Part shown: in pieces, positions 53,440-62,633 of the stretch
Position numbering within the stretch: position 1 is the first letter of the stretch
Layout: each line of letters begins with the position of its first letter
NCBI RefSeq assembly: GCF_045635475.1
Contig: NZ_JBJGXI010000003.1
Location: 62,001 to 126,000, forward strand
Direction of reading: 5' to 3'
Source of the DNA: JBJGXI01 sp045635475
GTDB lineage: Bacteria > Bacillota > Bacilli > Bacillales > Amphibacillaceae
DNA length: 64,000 nt
The notes under the pieces: generated by a model
What the model was told of the DNA's origin: nothing
The model's database searches: none
What the model saw: only the letters and a program-made list of their open reading frames with translations
Position numbers and translations under genes: made by a program

Positions 53440-53634
53440 TTATCGACGCCACTTTGTTGCTTCCTGCCTGAGGAGCAATATTGCCATCTGATAATCCGTT
53501 GTACTCATACACTGTGCTTTGTATAATTCTCTCACTTCATCTTCCATCATTTCGAGATCTGCTAGACGATCTCCTAAGTAAATAATAGTACCATATTTCT
53601 TTAAAAATTGCTGCACATCATACATTGTCTTCAT
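53440..53634 (-). CDS. yqgQ: YqgQ family protein (DUF910)
   Basis: 64 residues: MKTMYDVQQFLKKYGTIIYL followed by GDRLADLEMMEDEVRELY. Small helical protein suspected to bind nucleic acid, based on family structure. In B. subtilis it sits between yqgP and glcK; glcK is absent at this spot here. Confidence 0.9.
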   Translation of the reverse strand: MKTMYDVQQFLKKYGTIIYLGDRLADLEMMEDEVRELYKAQCMSTTDYQMAILLLRQEATKWRR

Positions 53635-53687
53635 CTAATCACCTGACTCATTATACCAGTTATAAAGCAAATTGAAAATGGAAAATA

Positions 53688-53815
53688 AGAACAAAAGCGC
53701 AGAGCGCCGGTTAGCGACGTACGGAGGTGAGGGAAGTCTCGCTAGTCGCTGGCTCTCGGAGCTAGCCGTGGCTAATGCTTAATGTCAGCCACATTTAGTA
53801 TATTTTATAATTTCC
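53688..53815. repeat. Dispersed repeat, short copy (R5)
   Basis: AACAAAAGCGCAGAGCGCC, AGCGACGTACGGAGGTGAGG and CGCTGGCTCTCGGAGCTAGC. It contains only the two ends of the longer form. The reverse complement of 53705-53752 appears at 30398-30444. Confidence 0.8.
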
Positions 53816-53821
53816 TATGCA

Positions 53822-54030
53822 AGAACAAAAACGCAAGCGCCCTAGCGACGTATGGACTGGAATGAACCGTAGGAGATAAAGGAAACACGGTGAACGAAGT
53901 GAACCGATGTTGACTTATCGTACGGAGGCGGGTGTTGTCTTACTAGTCGCTGGGCGCTGGAGCTGGATGTGGCTAAATAACTTAGTAAGATATCCACTGT
54001 TGTTTAATTTTATAATTTCCTAGACAAGAT
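53822..54030. repeat. Dispersed repeat (R6), directly after R5
   Basis: AAAAACGCAAGCGCCCTAGC, GACGTATGGACTGGAATGAA, TTGACTTATCGTACGGAGGC and GCGCTGGAGCTGGATGTGGC. The last 115 bp or so are almost identical to 1.62-1.735 kb. With R5 it fills the 410-bp gap between yqgQ and spoVAF. Confidence 0.85.
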
Positions 54031-54032
54031 CA

Positions 54033-54060
54033 AAAATCCGGACCGATTAGCGGTCTGGAT
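54033..54060 (-). terminator. Terminator of spoVAF, overlapping its 3' end
   Basis: CCAGACCG / CGGTCCGG then ATTTTTG on the minus strand. The left arm is the last codons of spoVAF. Confidence 0.8.
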
Positions 54061-55504
54061 CTTGTGGGTTCAAGAAAGCTGGTCTACGATTTTTAAGTGG
54101 TATTGGTGCCCGTATTAATATATCACGCATTCCTTTTGCTGAGAACGGGATAAACGGCCATAAGTAGCCGACCTTAAAGGAATCCATACGTAAAAGATAA
54201 ATAAGCCAGGCCGTTATGCCAACAACATAGCCTACAACACCAAAAGATGCTGTGACTATTAACAAAAACATGCGCACAAGGCGATTTGCCAAACTCATCT
54301 CATAACTAGGGGTTGCAAATGTACCAATTGCAGCAACAGATAAATACAGCACAACTTCATACGAAAACAATCCAACTTCTACAGCCACTTGTCCAATTAG
54401 GATCGCGGCCACTAAACCAAGTGCAGTCGCTAAAGCGGATGGAGTATGAATCGCAGCCATCCGCAACATATCTATCCCTATTTCTGCTATTAGAAATTGG
54501 AAAAGCAACGGAATCACTCCATAATCATTCGGACCGATAAATTCAATTGCCGAAGGAAGCAGCGTTGGCTCTATTGAAAACAAATAATAAAGTGGCAGAA
54601 CAAATAATGATGCAATTACTGCAATAAATCTGACAGCACGCAAATAGGCACCTACTAAAGGTTTTTGTCTATACTCTTCCGCATGCTGTAGATGATGCCA
54701 ATACGTTGCTGGTGTGATCATCACACTCGGTGAGCCATCGATAATCAACAGGATATGTCCTTCATAAATATGAGCTGCTGCGGTGTCCGGTCGTTCCGTA
54801 TAACGTATTGTAGGATATGGATTCCAGTGCCTTCCTCCGAGGAATTCTTCCACCGTCTTTTCAGCCATTGGTAGACCATCTGTATCAATTTTCGATAAAT
54901 TATCTTTTAATGTTTTCACTTTTTCCGGATCCGCAATATCCTCCAGATAACAGACACAAATATCTGTTTTTGACCTTCTACCAATACTCATATATTCCAT
55001 TCGCAGAGAACGGTCACGAATTCGTCTTCTTGTAAGTGCCGTATTGAATACGATCGTTTCTACGTAACCATCTCGTGAGCCACGTACAACCCGCTCTAAA
55101 TCAGGTTCTTGTGGACCTCTGACGGGATAAGTTCGGGCATCGATCATAATTACTTTATCTATACCTTCAACAACTAGTGCTGTAGGACCAGCAAGCACCG
55201 TATCAGATGCTACATCTAAATCATCCACTTTGTCTAACTCAACGTATGGTAGGTGTTTTTTTAATAGTTGCTCAAGTGGGTTCGGGTCTAATTGATCTGG
55301 TTCCAATCGAGAAAGCAATTTCATTAAATAATGAAGAATATCGTCCTTGACGAATCCATCAATCATAAACAATGCCATTTTACGACCGGCATATTCAACA
55401 TCTAATTGAATAACATCAAAGCTTTTTTCTACACCTAAACGATCTCTCATGTAAGCAACGTTATCACTATATTTTCTGTACAAAGGTTTTTGTTTCGTTT
55501 CCAT
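54047..55504 (-). CDS. spoVAF: SpoVAF, GerA-type spore germination A subunit homologue
   Basis: 485 residues (493 in B. subtilis). Large N-terminal cytoplasmic domain (about 1-285) with GRRSKTDICVCYLEDIADPE and DGSPSVMITPATYWHHLQ, then several membrane segments (about 290-445), and PLKNRRPAFLNPQDPD at the C-terminus. Family members work in spore germination. Usually the gene ends the spoVA operon; here it is alone beside yqgQ and yqgP. Confidence 0.92.
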   Translation of the reverse strand: METKQKPLYRKYSDNVAYMRDRLGVEKSFDVIQLDVEYAGRKMALFMIDGFVKDDILHYLMKLLSRLEPDQLDPNPLEQLLKKHLPYVELDKVDDLDVASDTVLAGPTALVVEGIDKVIMIDARTYPVRGPQEPDLERVVRGSRDGYVETIVFNTALTRRRIRDRSLRMEYMSIGRRSKTDICVCYLEDIADPEKVKTLKDNLSKIDTDGLPMAEKTVEEFLGGRHWNPYPTIRYTERPDTAAAHIYEGHILLIIDGSPSVMITPATYWHHLQHAEEYRQKPLVGAYLRAVRFIAVIASLFVLPLYYLFSIEPTLLPSAIEFIGPNDYGVIPLLFQFLIAEIGIDMLRMAAIHTPSALATALGLVAAILIGQVAVEVGLFSYEVVLYLSVAAIGTFATPSYEMSLANRLVRMFLLIVTASFGVVGYVVGITAWLIYLLRMDSFKVGYLWPFIPFSAKGMRDILIRAPIPLKNRRPAFLNPQDPDR

Positions 55505-55679
55505 TCTCTCACCCTAATCTCTAATTACTTGCTATTAGGGTGTACCGAAATTGCTTTTACATGCAAAACCTTCTTCACTAGTAATAATTGGCTTTTATTA
55601 TGCTGCGTCTCATATTCGCTCAGCATTCGTCATATATACATAGTAGGACGGCTTGTATTACTTAAAAAGGAGTATTCAT

Positions 55680-56549
55680 ATGAATAAATCGTATGTTATC
55701 GTGATCATTATTCTTTCTTCATTTGTGCTGAGTGTTTTTTTGGTTTTCAAATCAAATGTTTCCGTTATTAAATTCTTTCCGATCGATCCAAGTACAACTT
55801 TTACAGCAGTTGATACAGCATTGAACCTACGCTATGAAACAGACCAAGATGAATATGAAATTTCATGGACAGCAAGTTCTACTATGGACACTCCTATATA
55901 TTTACGTCAAGATGTGTCACTTTTATATATAGATGGGAGACTTAAAGGAATACTAAGTAAGTGGAAAGAAGAGGAACAAAACATAGAACTAAAATCAAAC
56001 ATTCATGGCGAAGATAGCAGTCACTATAAGGCTATTACGTTTCATCACGGAGAAATTCATTATCCAGATGATGAAATAAAAAGTATACAAGCAATGTCAC
56101 ACGATGAATTGTACGTGATTGATTCACCGCTAACTCCATTAGAATCATTTGAGCAACCAGGCAACACAGACCAACAAGAATGGAAAAAAACACTAGACCA
56201 CGCTACTGATCAACAATTATCTTATCACTGGAACCAACTGATTAAATATTTTAGTATTTCAGAAAACAAATACGAATTTGTTCCATTAACTGAACTATAC
56301 CGTTATCAAACGGAACCCATTCCACAGCTGACCTTACCAGAAACACATCAAGTGATCGGTCAGCTGTGGGAAGGGTTATATAAAAATTACATTTTAGCGA
56401 TATCTGAAAATAATAAACCGATCAACAGCTTTATTCCACTAATATTGTTTGATAAACAAGGAGAGCATTTGCTTGTGCTATATCAGGATCAAAATGGAGA
56501 CAAACAGCAATTAATTCAATATTATCCGGGTGCTGAGCCGAACGCATAA
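55680..56549 (+). CDS. Membrane-anchored protein, unknown function
   Basis: 289 residues. Short N-terminus, one membrane segment (VIVIIILSSFVLSVFLVF, about 6-23), then a hydrophilic, acidic domain outside the cell. No catalytic motif or lipobox is seen. ATG after AAAAAGGAG at 7 nt. Divergent from spoVAF with a 175-bp shared control region; convergent with the rhomboid gene. A sporulation or germination link is only a guess from position. Confidence 0.8.
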   Translation: MNKSYVIVIIILSSFVLSVFLVFKSNVSVIKFFPIDPSTTFTAVDTALNLRYETDQDEYEISWTASSTMDTPIYLRQDVSLLYIDGRLKGILSKWKEEEQNIELKSNIHGEDSSHYKAITFHHGEIHYPDDEIKSIQAMSHDELYVIDSPLTPLESFEQPGNTDQQEWKKTLDHATDQQLSYHWNQLIKYFSISENKYEFVPLTELYRYQTEPIPQLTLPETHQVIGQLWEGLYKNYILAISENNKPINSFIPLILFDKQGEHLLVLYQDQNGDKQQLIQYYPGAEPNA

Positions 56550-56559
56550 ACTCACACCC

Positions 56560-57741
56560 TTAGATTCCACTAAAGCCGATCATCCATAAAGAGACGGCTA
56601 TGACAGCATATACAAGCATGTAAACACCCTGTATCAAGCCAATTTTCTTTTTTGGAAAAAATACGATAGCTGCAGCTATAAAACCACCAATTAAGCCACC
56701 TAGATGCGCACCATTATCAATTTGCGGTATGGAGAATCCTATCAAGACATTTAATCCAACGACTAAAATAATGTTCCAGCCCATCGTTTGAAAAAATACT
56801 TTTCTGTAATTTACACCAAAAAATAATAATGCGCCCATTAATCCAAACAACGCACCCGAAGCACCTGCCGAAACAGAAGAGTTAAAGCTAAAGCTAGTTA
56901 ATCCGCCAAGTATACCTGCTAATAAATAGATAATTGCAAACCGCGCGTTTCCATATATCCGTTCTACTACAGACCCAACATAAATTAAAAAAATCATATT
57001 TAATACAAGATGCAGTAAGCCAATGTGTAAAAACATGGATGTGAAAATCCGCCACCATTCTCCGGATAAAATAGCAGGATTATACTTTGCACCGAACTCG
57101 ATCAATGTATCTACAGATGTACTTCCGCCATTTATTTCTAATAACAAAAATAAAAGCACATTAACAGCCAATATCACATAAGCGATTAAAGGTTTTCCGT
57201 TTGTAAATAACCCTTGAGTTTCTTCTCTTTTTTTATTATATGTAGTGATTAAATTTGTTTTCAAATAATGAACAGCCTGCTCTAGTTCCACTTCTGTGTT
57301 TGGGTAGGATATATCTGATTCAGTAATTGCCAAATCTTGATACAGACGGGATTTTTCATTAGCTGATTCCTGATTATCTAAATAATATACCTTCATCTCT
57401 GTTGGCTTACGATCTTTAACCACAATTGTTTTTTTCAGAGGTTCCCAACTATCTACAGGAGGGTATGCTGCAATATACACATTATGAATTTTGATCGCTT
57501 TCCCCATTAATAGCCGTTTCACTGTTTTAACCTTATAAATAGATTTAGCAATGTCATTCTTAAGATGATTTTTCCAGTCAAACCCTTGAAGGTACAGCCG
57601 AACAACATGAGCAGTTTTGTTTGTTTTTTTCTCCATCCAAATTTCTTTGTTATCTTTGTCTATATGCATAATATCAAACCCATGCTTGCCAACAAGGTCG
57701 TAACAAAGGCGAAAGAAAAAATACTCTTGTTTTATCAACAT
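56560..57741 (-). CDS. gluP: Rhomboid intramembrane serine protease (GluP/YqgP-like)
   Basis: 393 residues. N-terminal cytoplasmic domain (about 1-180), then a seven-helix-type membrane core with HIGLLHLVLNMIFL, the catalytic Ser in SAGASGALFGLMGALLFFG and the catalytic His in NGAHLGGLIGGFIAA. B. subtilis YqgP (507 residues) has extra C-terminal TPR repeats, absent here. ATG after GGAGGAGAGGAATA. Confidence 0.92.
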   Translation of the reverse strand: MLIKQEYFFFRLCYDLVGKHGFDIMHIDKDNKEIWMEKKTNKTAHVVRLYLQGFDWKNHLKNDIAKSIYKVKTVKRLLMGKAIKIHNVYIAAYPPVDSWEPLKKTIVVKDRKPTEMKVYYLDNQESANEKSRLYQDLAITESDISYPNTEVELEQAVHYLKTNLITTYNKKREETQGLFTNGKPLIAYVILAVNVLLFLLLEINGGSTSVDTLIEFGAKYNPAILSGEWWRIFTSMFLHIGLLHLVLNMIFLIYVGSVVERIYGNARFAIIYLLAGILGGLTSFSFNSSVSAGASGALFGLMGALLFFGVNYRKVFFQTMGWNIILVVGLNVLIGFSIPQIDNGAHLGGLIGGFIAAAIVFFPKKKIGLIQGVYMLVYAVIAVSLWMIGFSGI

Positions 57742-57807
57742 TATTCCTCTCCTCCTTTCTCTACATCATATCACGATAGGTACCCTGGTAGAGACTAAAA
57801 AGATTAT

Positions 57808-58030
57808 ATTTAGAACAAAAGTGCAGAGCGTCGCCCGAAAAAGGTAGCGACTGGAGCGAATCGACTGAGATAAAGGAATCATGCCCTGCGTAAGGGATAT
57901 GTTGAAGTTGGACGACAAGTCCGCTGTTAGTCGACCCTCGATGAAATTTGAATCGATGATGACTTATCATAAGGCGATTCGTGAATGTGCCTAGTTTCTG
58001 GCTCTCGGAGCTAGACATGTACAAATTTTA
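57808..58030. repeat. Dispersed repeat (R7)
   Basis: AACAAAAGTGCAGAGCGTCG, CTGGAGCGAATCGACTGAG, AAGGAATCATGCCC, TTGGACGACAAGTCCGC, AATCGATGATGACTTATC and CTGGCTCTCGGAGCTAG. Close to the copy at 8.1 kb. Fills the gap between gluP and yqgO. Confidence 0.82.
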
Positions 58031-58044
58031 TACATTCTTCTTAT

Positions 58045-58083
58045 ATAAAAAAACGTCCAGCATCATTGAGCTGAACGTCCAAA
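58045..58083 (-). terminator. Terminator overlapping the end of yqgO
   Basis: GGACGTTCAGCTC / GATGCTGGACGT then TTTTTTT on the minus strand. Confidence 0.85.
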
Positions 58084-58251
58084 AAGACTAGGTAAGATTT
58101 TTTCACGGATATAAGGCATATTCATTGTAATTGTAACGATGAATTTCCGAAGTACACCTACAGCTAAAACAGCATTTAATATTTTATATCTTGCTCGGAC
58201 TAGCATACTAATTCCAGCAACAATGGAACATGATATTAAAAAAGCTCTCAT
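58063..58251 (-). CDS. yqgO: YqgO-like small membrane protein
   Basis: 62 residues, hydrophobic N-terminus (AFLISCSIVAGISMLV), then a mixed region (VLAVGVLRKFIVTITMNM). Named for its place between the 5-formyl-THF cyclo-ligase gene and gluP, as yqgO is in B. subtilis; sequence likeness is not certain. ATG 58251 follows AAAGGA at 9 nt. Confidence 0.65.
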   Translation of the reverse strand: MRAFLISCSIVAGISMLVRARYKILNAVLAVGVLRKFIVTITMNMPYIREKILPSLFGRSAQ

Positions 58252-58346
58252 CACATATCGTCCTTTCTTTCCCTAGGATAGAATTAGTTTTGGCTTAAAT
58301 GAAACATTTATGCCAATCTTAACAGAAATCTTTTCATTCTATCCAA

Positions 58347-58904
58347 CTATATTAGGACACCCTTTTCGGTAACAATATGCTGAACCGGAATATCATGACC
58401 TTCGTGCGGTACGCTCTCCACTAATTGCTCTGTCCAGGCAAGAGACAGCGTTGCCCCATAAAAATCAATAAGAAAACGATCGTAATAACCTCCACCAAAT
58501 CCAATCCGATAGCCTTGTTGATCAAAAACCATTCCAGGTACGATCAATAAATCAATTCCGCTCTTCGTAATTTTCTTCGATTCACTTACTACCGGTTCCT
58601 TTAACCCATAATGAGCAGTTTCTAATTGTTCAAAGGATTCAACTAGGTAAAATGTTAATTCCCTATTAATTGGATTTGTTCTAGGAATACAAACTCTTTT
58701 TTGTTGTGACCAAGCTTGTTCAATGATCGTAATCGTATCCCATTCGAACGATTGTGAAATTGTAATTCCAATTACAGATGCGTTTTGCCAATATTGTGTT
58801 TTATGTAAGTAATGTTGCAATCCACGTTCTATCTCCACTTTTCTGTCAGGGCTTAACGCTTTCATGTTATTTAACTGTTGGTTTCTTAATTCACGCTTAA
58901 CCAT
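58347..58904 (-). CDS. yqgN: 5-formyltetrahydrofolate cyclo-ligase
   Basis: 185 residues. Basic N-terminus (VKRELRNQQL), LLIVPGMVFDQQGYRIGFGG and GGYYDRFL form the ATP/folate site. It converts 5-formyl-THF to 5,10-methenyl-THF using ATP. ATG 58904 is preferred over 58910 because AAGG lies 10 nt upstream of it. Confidence 0.94.
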   Translation of the reverse strand: MVKRELRNQQLNNMKALSPDRKVEIERGLQHYLHKTQYWQNASVIGITISQSFEWDTITIIEQAWSQQKRVCIPRTNPINRELTFYLVESFEQLETAHYGLKEPVVSESKKITKSGIDLLIVPGMVFDQQGYRIGFGGGYYDRFLIDFYGATLSLAWTEQLVESVPHEGHDIPVQHIVTEKGVLI

Positions 58905-58926
58905 TCGCATACATCCTTAAAAAAAT

Positions 58927-58964
58927 AATAAAACCCCTACCAAAGATTGGTAAGAGTTTAAGAC
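58927..58964 (-). terminator. Terminator of rpmG
   Basis: CTCTTACCAA / TTGGTAGGGG stem then TTTTATTATTTTTTT on the minus strand. Confidence 0.85.
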
Positions 58965-58974
58965 AAACACACAC

Positions 58975-59124
58975 TTATTTTGTTTCACGATGCAATGTTT
59001 GTTTTTTAAGACGTGGACTGTATTTTTTAAGCTCTAAACGTTCTGGGTGTTTACGCTTATTTTTAGTCGTAATATAATTACGATCACCAGTTTCTGTGCA
59101 AGCAAGTGTAATATTTACACGCAT
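58975..59124 (-). CDS. rpmG: Ribosomal protein L33
   Basis: 49 residues: MRVNITLACTETGDRNYIT, then TKNKRKHPERLELKKYSP. Only one Cys is present where zinc-binding L33 forms have four in CxxC pairs, so this is the zinc-independent (C-) type, often induced when zinc is scarce. Ribosome site GGAGGGA. Adjacent to yqgN as in B. subtilis rpmGA. Confidence 0.95.
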   Translation of the reverse strand: MRVNITLACTETGDRNYITTKNKRKHPERLELKKYSPRLKKQTLHRETK

Positions 59125-59264
59125 GTCTATCCCTCCAAACTTATATCAGTAGCATTTTATAGTTCGCAATTTAATAATTACCAGACTAATATATATTAGC
59201 AGATAACAAGTCAGATTTCAAGCACAGAAATAAGTTTATGTTAGTGAAAAATTCAAATGCATTT

Positions 59265-59924
59265 TTAATAATTCAAATCGAAATTTTCACCCTTAACCAT
59301 GTAAAGAATGCTCTCACCTATGTTTGTTGAGTGATCAGCGAATCGTTCAATATACCTAGCACAAAAGGACATCTGCATAATATGTTGTATCTTTTCCGGA
59401 TTTGTAGCCGTTTCTTTAAGCATTGCTCTTATCACATCACCGTACATACTATCTACCAAATCATCCATCTCTGCAAGTTTTCTCGACAAACCTATATCCT
59501 CGTTTTGATAAGCTTCTACTGCAATATCTAACATCTTAAAAGCAATATTCTTCATATCTTTAATCGTAGGATGGATATCTAGTCCGTGGCTTTCACCAAG
59601 ATGGATGGTCGATTTCGCAATATTTTTAGCATTATCTGCCATACGCTCAAGATCAGAAGAAATTCTTAAAGCTACAATCAGTCTTCTCAAATCGGACGCA
59701 ACAGGCTGCTGTTTTGCGATAAGTAATATCGCTTCGTCATTTATTTTAGTATCTTGGGCATCAAGTAGTCTATCATCAATTATAATTTGTTTTGCTAATT
59801 CGATATCTTGGTTGTAGAGGGCATCAATAGACATATTTAATACCTTTTCTGTATCTTTAGCAAAATTAATAATCATATTTTTAATTTTATCTAATTCAAC
59901 TTGAAAATTTTCTCTTGTAACCAT
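59265..59924 (-). CDS. phoU: Phosphate transport regulator PhoU
   Basis: 219 residues, two repeated three-helix bundles. Metal-binding repeats: ISSDLERMADNAKNIAK in the first half and CARYIERFADHSTNIGE in the second. It restrains Pst uptake and sensor-kinase signalling. B. subtilis lacks phoU in its pst operon; here it ends pstSCAB-phoU. Confidence 0.96.
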   Translation of the reverse strand: MVTRENFQVELDKIKNMIINFAKDTEKVLNMSIDALYNQDIELAKQIIIDDRLLDAQDTKINDEAILLIAKQQPVASDLRRLIVALRISSDLERMADNAKNIAKSTIHLGESHGLDIHPTIKDMKNIAFKMLDIAVEAYQNEDIGLSRKLAEMDDLVDSMYGDVIRAMLKETATNPEKIQHIMQMSFCARYIERFADHSTNIGESILYMVKGENFDLNY

Positions 59925-59942
59925 AACTATCCCTCTTTTCGC

Positions 59943-60755
59943 CTAGCCGAAGCGGCCAGTAATATAATCTTCTGTTCTTTTATCCCTAGGGTTAGAAAAT
60001 AATGTGTCTGTTTCTGTAAATTCTACTAATTCACCGTTTAACATAAAGGCAGTTTTATCTGAAATCCTAGCTGCTTGCTGCATATTATGCGTTACGATAA
60101 CGATACTAAAATTTTTCTTAAGTTCCTGAACAAGCTCTTCTACTTTTAGTGTAGATATTGGATCAAGTGCAGATGTAGGCTCATCCATTAATATGACGTC
60201 TGGTTCAATAGCTAAACAACGCGCAATACAGATACGCTGTTGCTGTCCACCTGAAAGACCGTATGCATTTTCATGTAAGCGATCCTTCACTTCATCCCAA
60301 ATAGCTGCACCACGTAAACTATTCTCAACAATCTCATCGAGAATTTTCTTATCGCGTATGCCATGAATTTTCGGACCATAAGTAATATTATCATAAATTG
60401 ATTTTGGGAATGGGTTAGGTTTCTGAAATACCATTCCTACACGAGTTCTTAACTCTTCTACTCTTAAATCAAATATATTCTTACCACGATAAAGTACTTC
60501 TCCAGATGTTTTTACAGTAGGAATAAGTTCAACCATCCTGTTGAATGTTTTGATTAGTGTTGATTTTCCACAGCCAGAAGGCCCAATCATAGCAGTAACT
60601 TCATTTTCATAAATAGGAAAATTTATTTCATATAATGCTTGGTCCTCACCGTACCATAGGTTTAGGTTTTTCGTATCGTAAACAATATTGCTAGTATTTT
60701 TTTCTGTATTAACTGAAGCATTTTTCTCTAAGGTTATTCCACTGAAATTTTGCAT
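59943..60755 (-). CDS. pstB: Phosphate ABC transporter ATP-binding protein
   Basis: 270 residues. Walker A GPSGCGKSTLIKTFNRM, Q-loop GMVFQKPNPFP, ABC signature YGLSGGQQQRICIARCLA, Walker B DVILMDEPTSALDP. Start ATG 60755 (AGGGG 8 nt upstream). Only one pstB is present, unlike the pstBA/pstBB pair of B. subtilis. Confidence 0.97.
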   Translation of the reverse strand: MQNFSGITLEKNASVNTEKNTSNIVYDTKNLNLWYGEDQALYEINFPIYENEVTAMIGPSGCGKSTLIKTFNRMVELIPTVKTSGEVLYRGKNIFDLRVEELRTRVGMVFQKPNPFPKSIYDNITYGPKIHGIRDKKILDEIVENSLRGAAIWDEVKDRLHENAYGLSGGQQQRICIARCLAIEPDVILMDEPTSALDPISTLKVEELVQELKKNFSIVIVTHNMQQAARISDKTAFMLNGELVEFTETDTLFSNPRDKRTEDYITGRFG

Positions 60756-60770
60756 GTCATTCACCCCTAA

Positions 60771-61655
60771 TTAATATCTTTTTTGATACTTATTTCTAAT
60801 AATAATTGCAATGGAATTCATAATAAATAATACAATTAACAACACAACGATTGTTGCTGCAGCAAGGTTTGCATATTCTCTTGTAAGCACAGAATCCAAT
60901 GTCCAATAGTAAATTTGTATTGGTAATGCTGTGAAATCATCCATAATACCATTTGGAACAGGCATAATTAGTGCTGGAATACCTATTACTATTAATGGAG
61001 CTGTTTCACCGATTGCACGAGAAAGAGATAAAATAAATCCAGTTAATATACCAGGTAACGATGACGGTAACACAACATTCTTTGTCGTCTGCCATTTGGT
61101 AGCGCCCATTCCATATGATGCTTCCTTTAGGAATGATGGAACAGAACGGATTGCTTCCTGACTTGCAACAACTACGATTGGAAGTACAAGAAGAGACATT
61201 GTTAGTCCACCAGCTAGTATGCTTGAACCCAAATTAAACAATCTTGAAAATATCGTTAAGCCTAACATACCAAAAATTACAGATGGTACACCCGCCAAGT
61301 TAGAGATATTGGTTTGAATAAAGGATTGAAATTTTCCTTTTTTTGCATATTCCTCGAGATAAATCGCAGTCCCCACACCTAGTATGAACGTTACCGGTCC
61401 TACGATTAACATTAGCCAAACCGTACCAGCAATTACACCTCGAATTCCGGCTCTTTCAGCGTTAATAGAAAGTTTATTACTTAGAAACTGAAGATCAATC
61501 CAACCGAGACTATCAGCCACAACTCGATAAATTAAAATACCTAATACAAATAAAGCAAATAAAGTGGCGATTAGAAAAATATATTTCACAACTTGATTCA
61601 GTAACAGTCGTGATTCCATCCGTTTGTTCACTTGTTCGATATTGATATACTTCAT
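60771..61655 (-). CDS. pstA: Phosphate ABC transporter permease PstA
   Basis: 294 residues with six membrane segments. The EAA loop region reads EASYGMGATKWQTTKNVVLP, followed by SRAIGETAPLIVIG. Forms the channel with PstC. Confidence 0.97.
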   Translation of the reverse strand: MKYINIEQVNKRMESRLLLNQVVKYIFLIATLFALFVLGILIYRVVADSLGWIDLQFLSNKLSINAERAGIRGVIAGTVWLMLIVGPVTFILGVGTAIYLEEYAKKGKFQSFIQTNISNLAGVPSVIFGMLGLTIFSRLFNLGSSILAGGLTMSLLVLPIVVVASQEAIRSVPSFLKEASYGMGATKWQTTKNVVLPSSLPGILTGFILSLSRAIGETAPLIVIGIPALIMPVPNGIMDDFTALPIQIYYWTLDSVLTREYANLAAATIVVLLIVLFIMNSIAIIIRNKYQKRY

Positions 61656-61656
61656 T

Positions 61657-62598
61657 TTAATATTCCTCCCTGAATTTACGAGAAATATACTGTGCTAGTA
61701 GGTTCATCCCAAGGGTAAATACAAATAATGTAAGTCCGACTGCATATAAACTATAATACCCAACCGTACCCGCTCCTGCATCACCGCTTGTAAATTCAAC
61801 TATATACGCCGTCATTGTTTGCATAGACTCTGTTATATCTAAAGTGAAATTTTTCGAGCTCCCACTTGCAATCGTTACAATCATCGTTTCACCAATTGCT
61901 CTAGAAATACCTAATACAAAGGAAGCTATAATACCAGAAATAGCTGCTGGTACAATTACCTTTAATGATACTTCTAATTTTGTTGCACCTAGAGCAACAG
62001 CACCTTCTCTAAGTGCATTTGGAACAGAACTCATGGCATCCTCGGACAAAGACGCCACCATTGGTATAATCATTATTCCCATCACAATTCCAGGACTAAG
62101 TACATTTTTTGCACCTAAATCTGGAATAATATTTAATAATAGAGGAGTGACAAAGGAGTAAGCAAAGAAGCCATATACAATGGTAGGTATACCAGCAAGC
62201 ACTTCCATTAACGGCTTTATCGTCTTTCTAACCTTTTCTGATGCATATTCACTTAGAAATATGGCTGCTGTTAACCCAATCGGTATGGCTACACACATTG
62301 CAATAGCAGAGGAAACAATTGTCCCAGTTATAAGTGGTAATATACCAAATGAAGGATCATTTCGACTTAATGGGTCTAAATCAACACTAAAAAAGAAATC
62401 TAAAAATGACACTTGTCTAAAAAATTGGCTTGCATCAAAAACTAAAGTTAATACAATCCCAACCGTAGTTAATATTGATACAGTCGCTAGTAGAAACAGA
62501 ATGACAGGAATGATTTTTTCAACATATCTTTTATCGTTTGTAACCTTTTTATCAATTAGTTCTTTTACACTAATTGAATTACTCGTAGTTTTTGCCAT
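61657..62598 (-). CDS. pstC: Phosphate ABC transporter permease PstC
   Basis: 313 residues, six membrane segments. EAA loop REGAVALGATKLEVSLKVIV, then SRAIGETMIVTIASG. The start is ATG 62598 (GGAGGGG 7 nt upstream), seven codons inside the longest frame. The pstA start is 2 nt after its stop. Confidence 0.96.
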   Translation of the reverse strand: MAKTTSNSISVKELIDKKVTNDKRYVEKIIPVILFLLATVSILTTVGIVLTLVFDASQFFRQVSFLDFFFSVDLDPLSRNDPSFGILPLITGTIVSSAIAMCVAIPIGLTAAIFLSEYASEKVRKTIKPLMEVLAGIPTIVYGFFAYSFVTPLLLNIIPDLGAKNVLSPGIVMGIMIIPMVASLSEDAMSSVPNALREGAVALGATKLEVSLKVIVPAAISGIIASFVLGISRAIGETMIVTIASGSSKNFTLDITESMQTMTAYIVEFTSGDAGAGTVGYYSLYAVGLTLFVFTLGMNLLAQYISRKFREEY

Positions 62599-62633
62599 AA
62601 AGCAGCCCCTCCAGAACATTTATAAAAAACGAG

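Noticed and set aside
55505..55650. Sigma-G promoter for spoVAF
   Set aside because: CATAATA-like and GAATA-like elements occur, but not at a 17-18-nt spacing.
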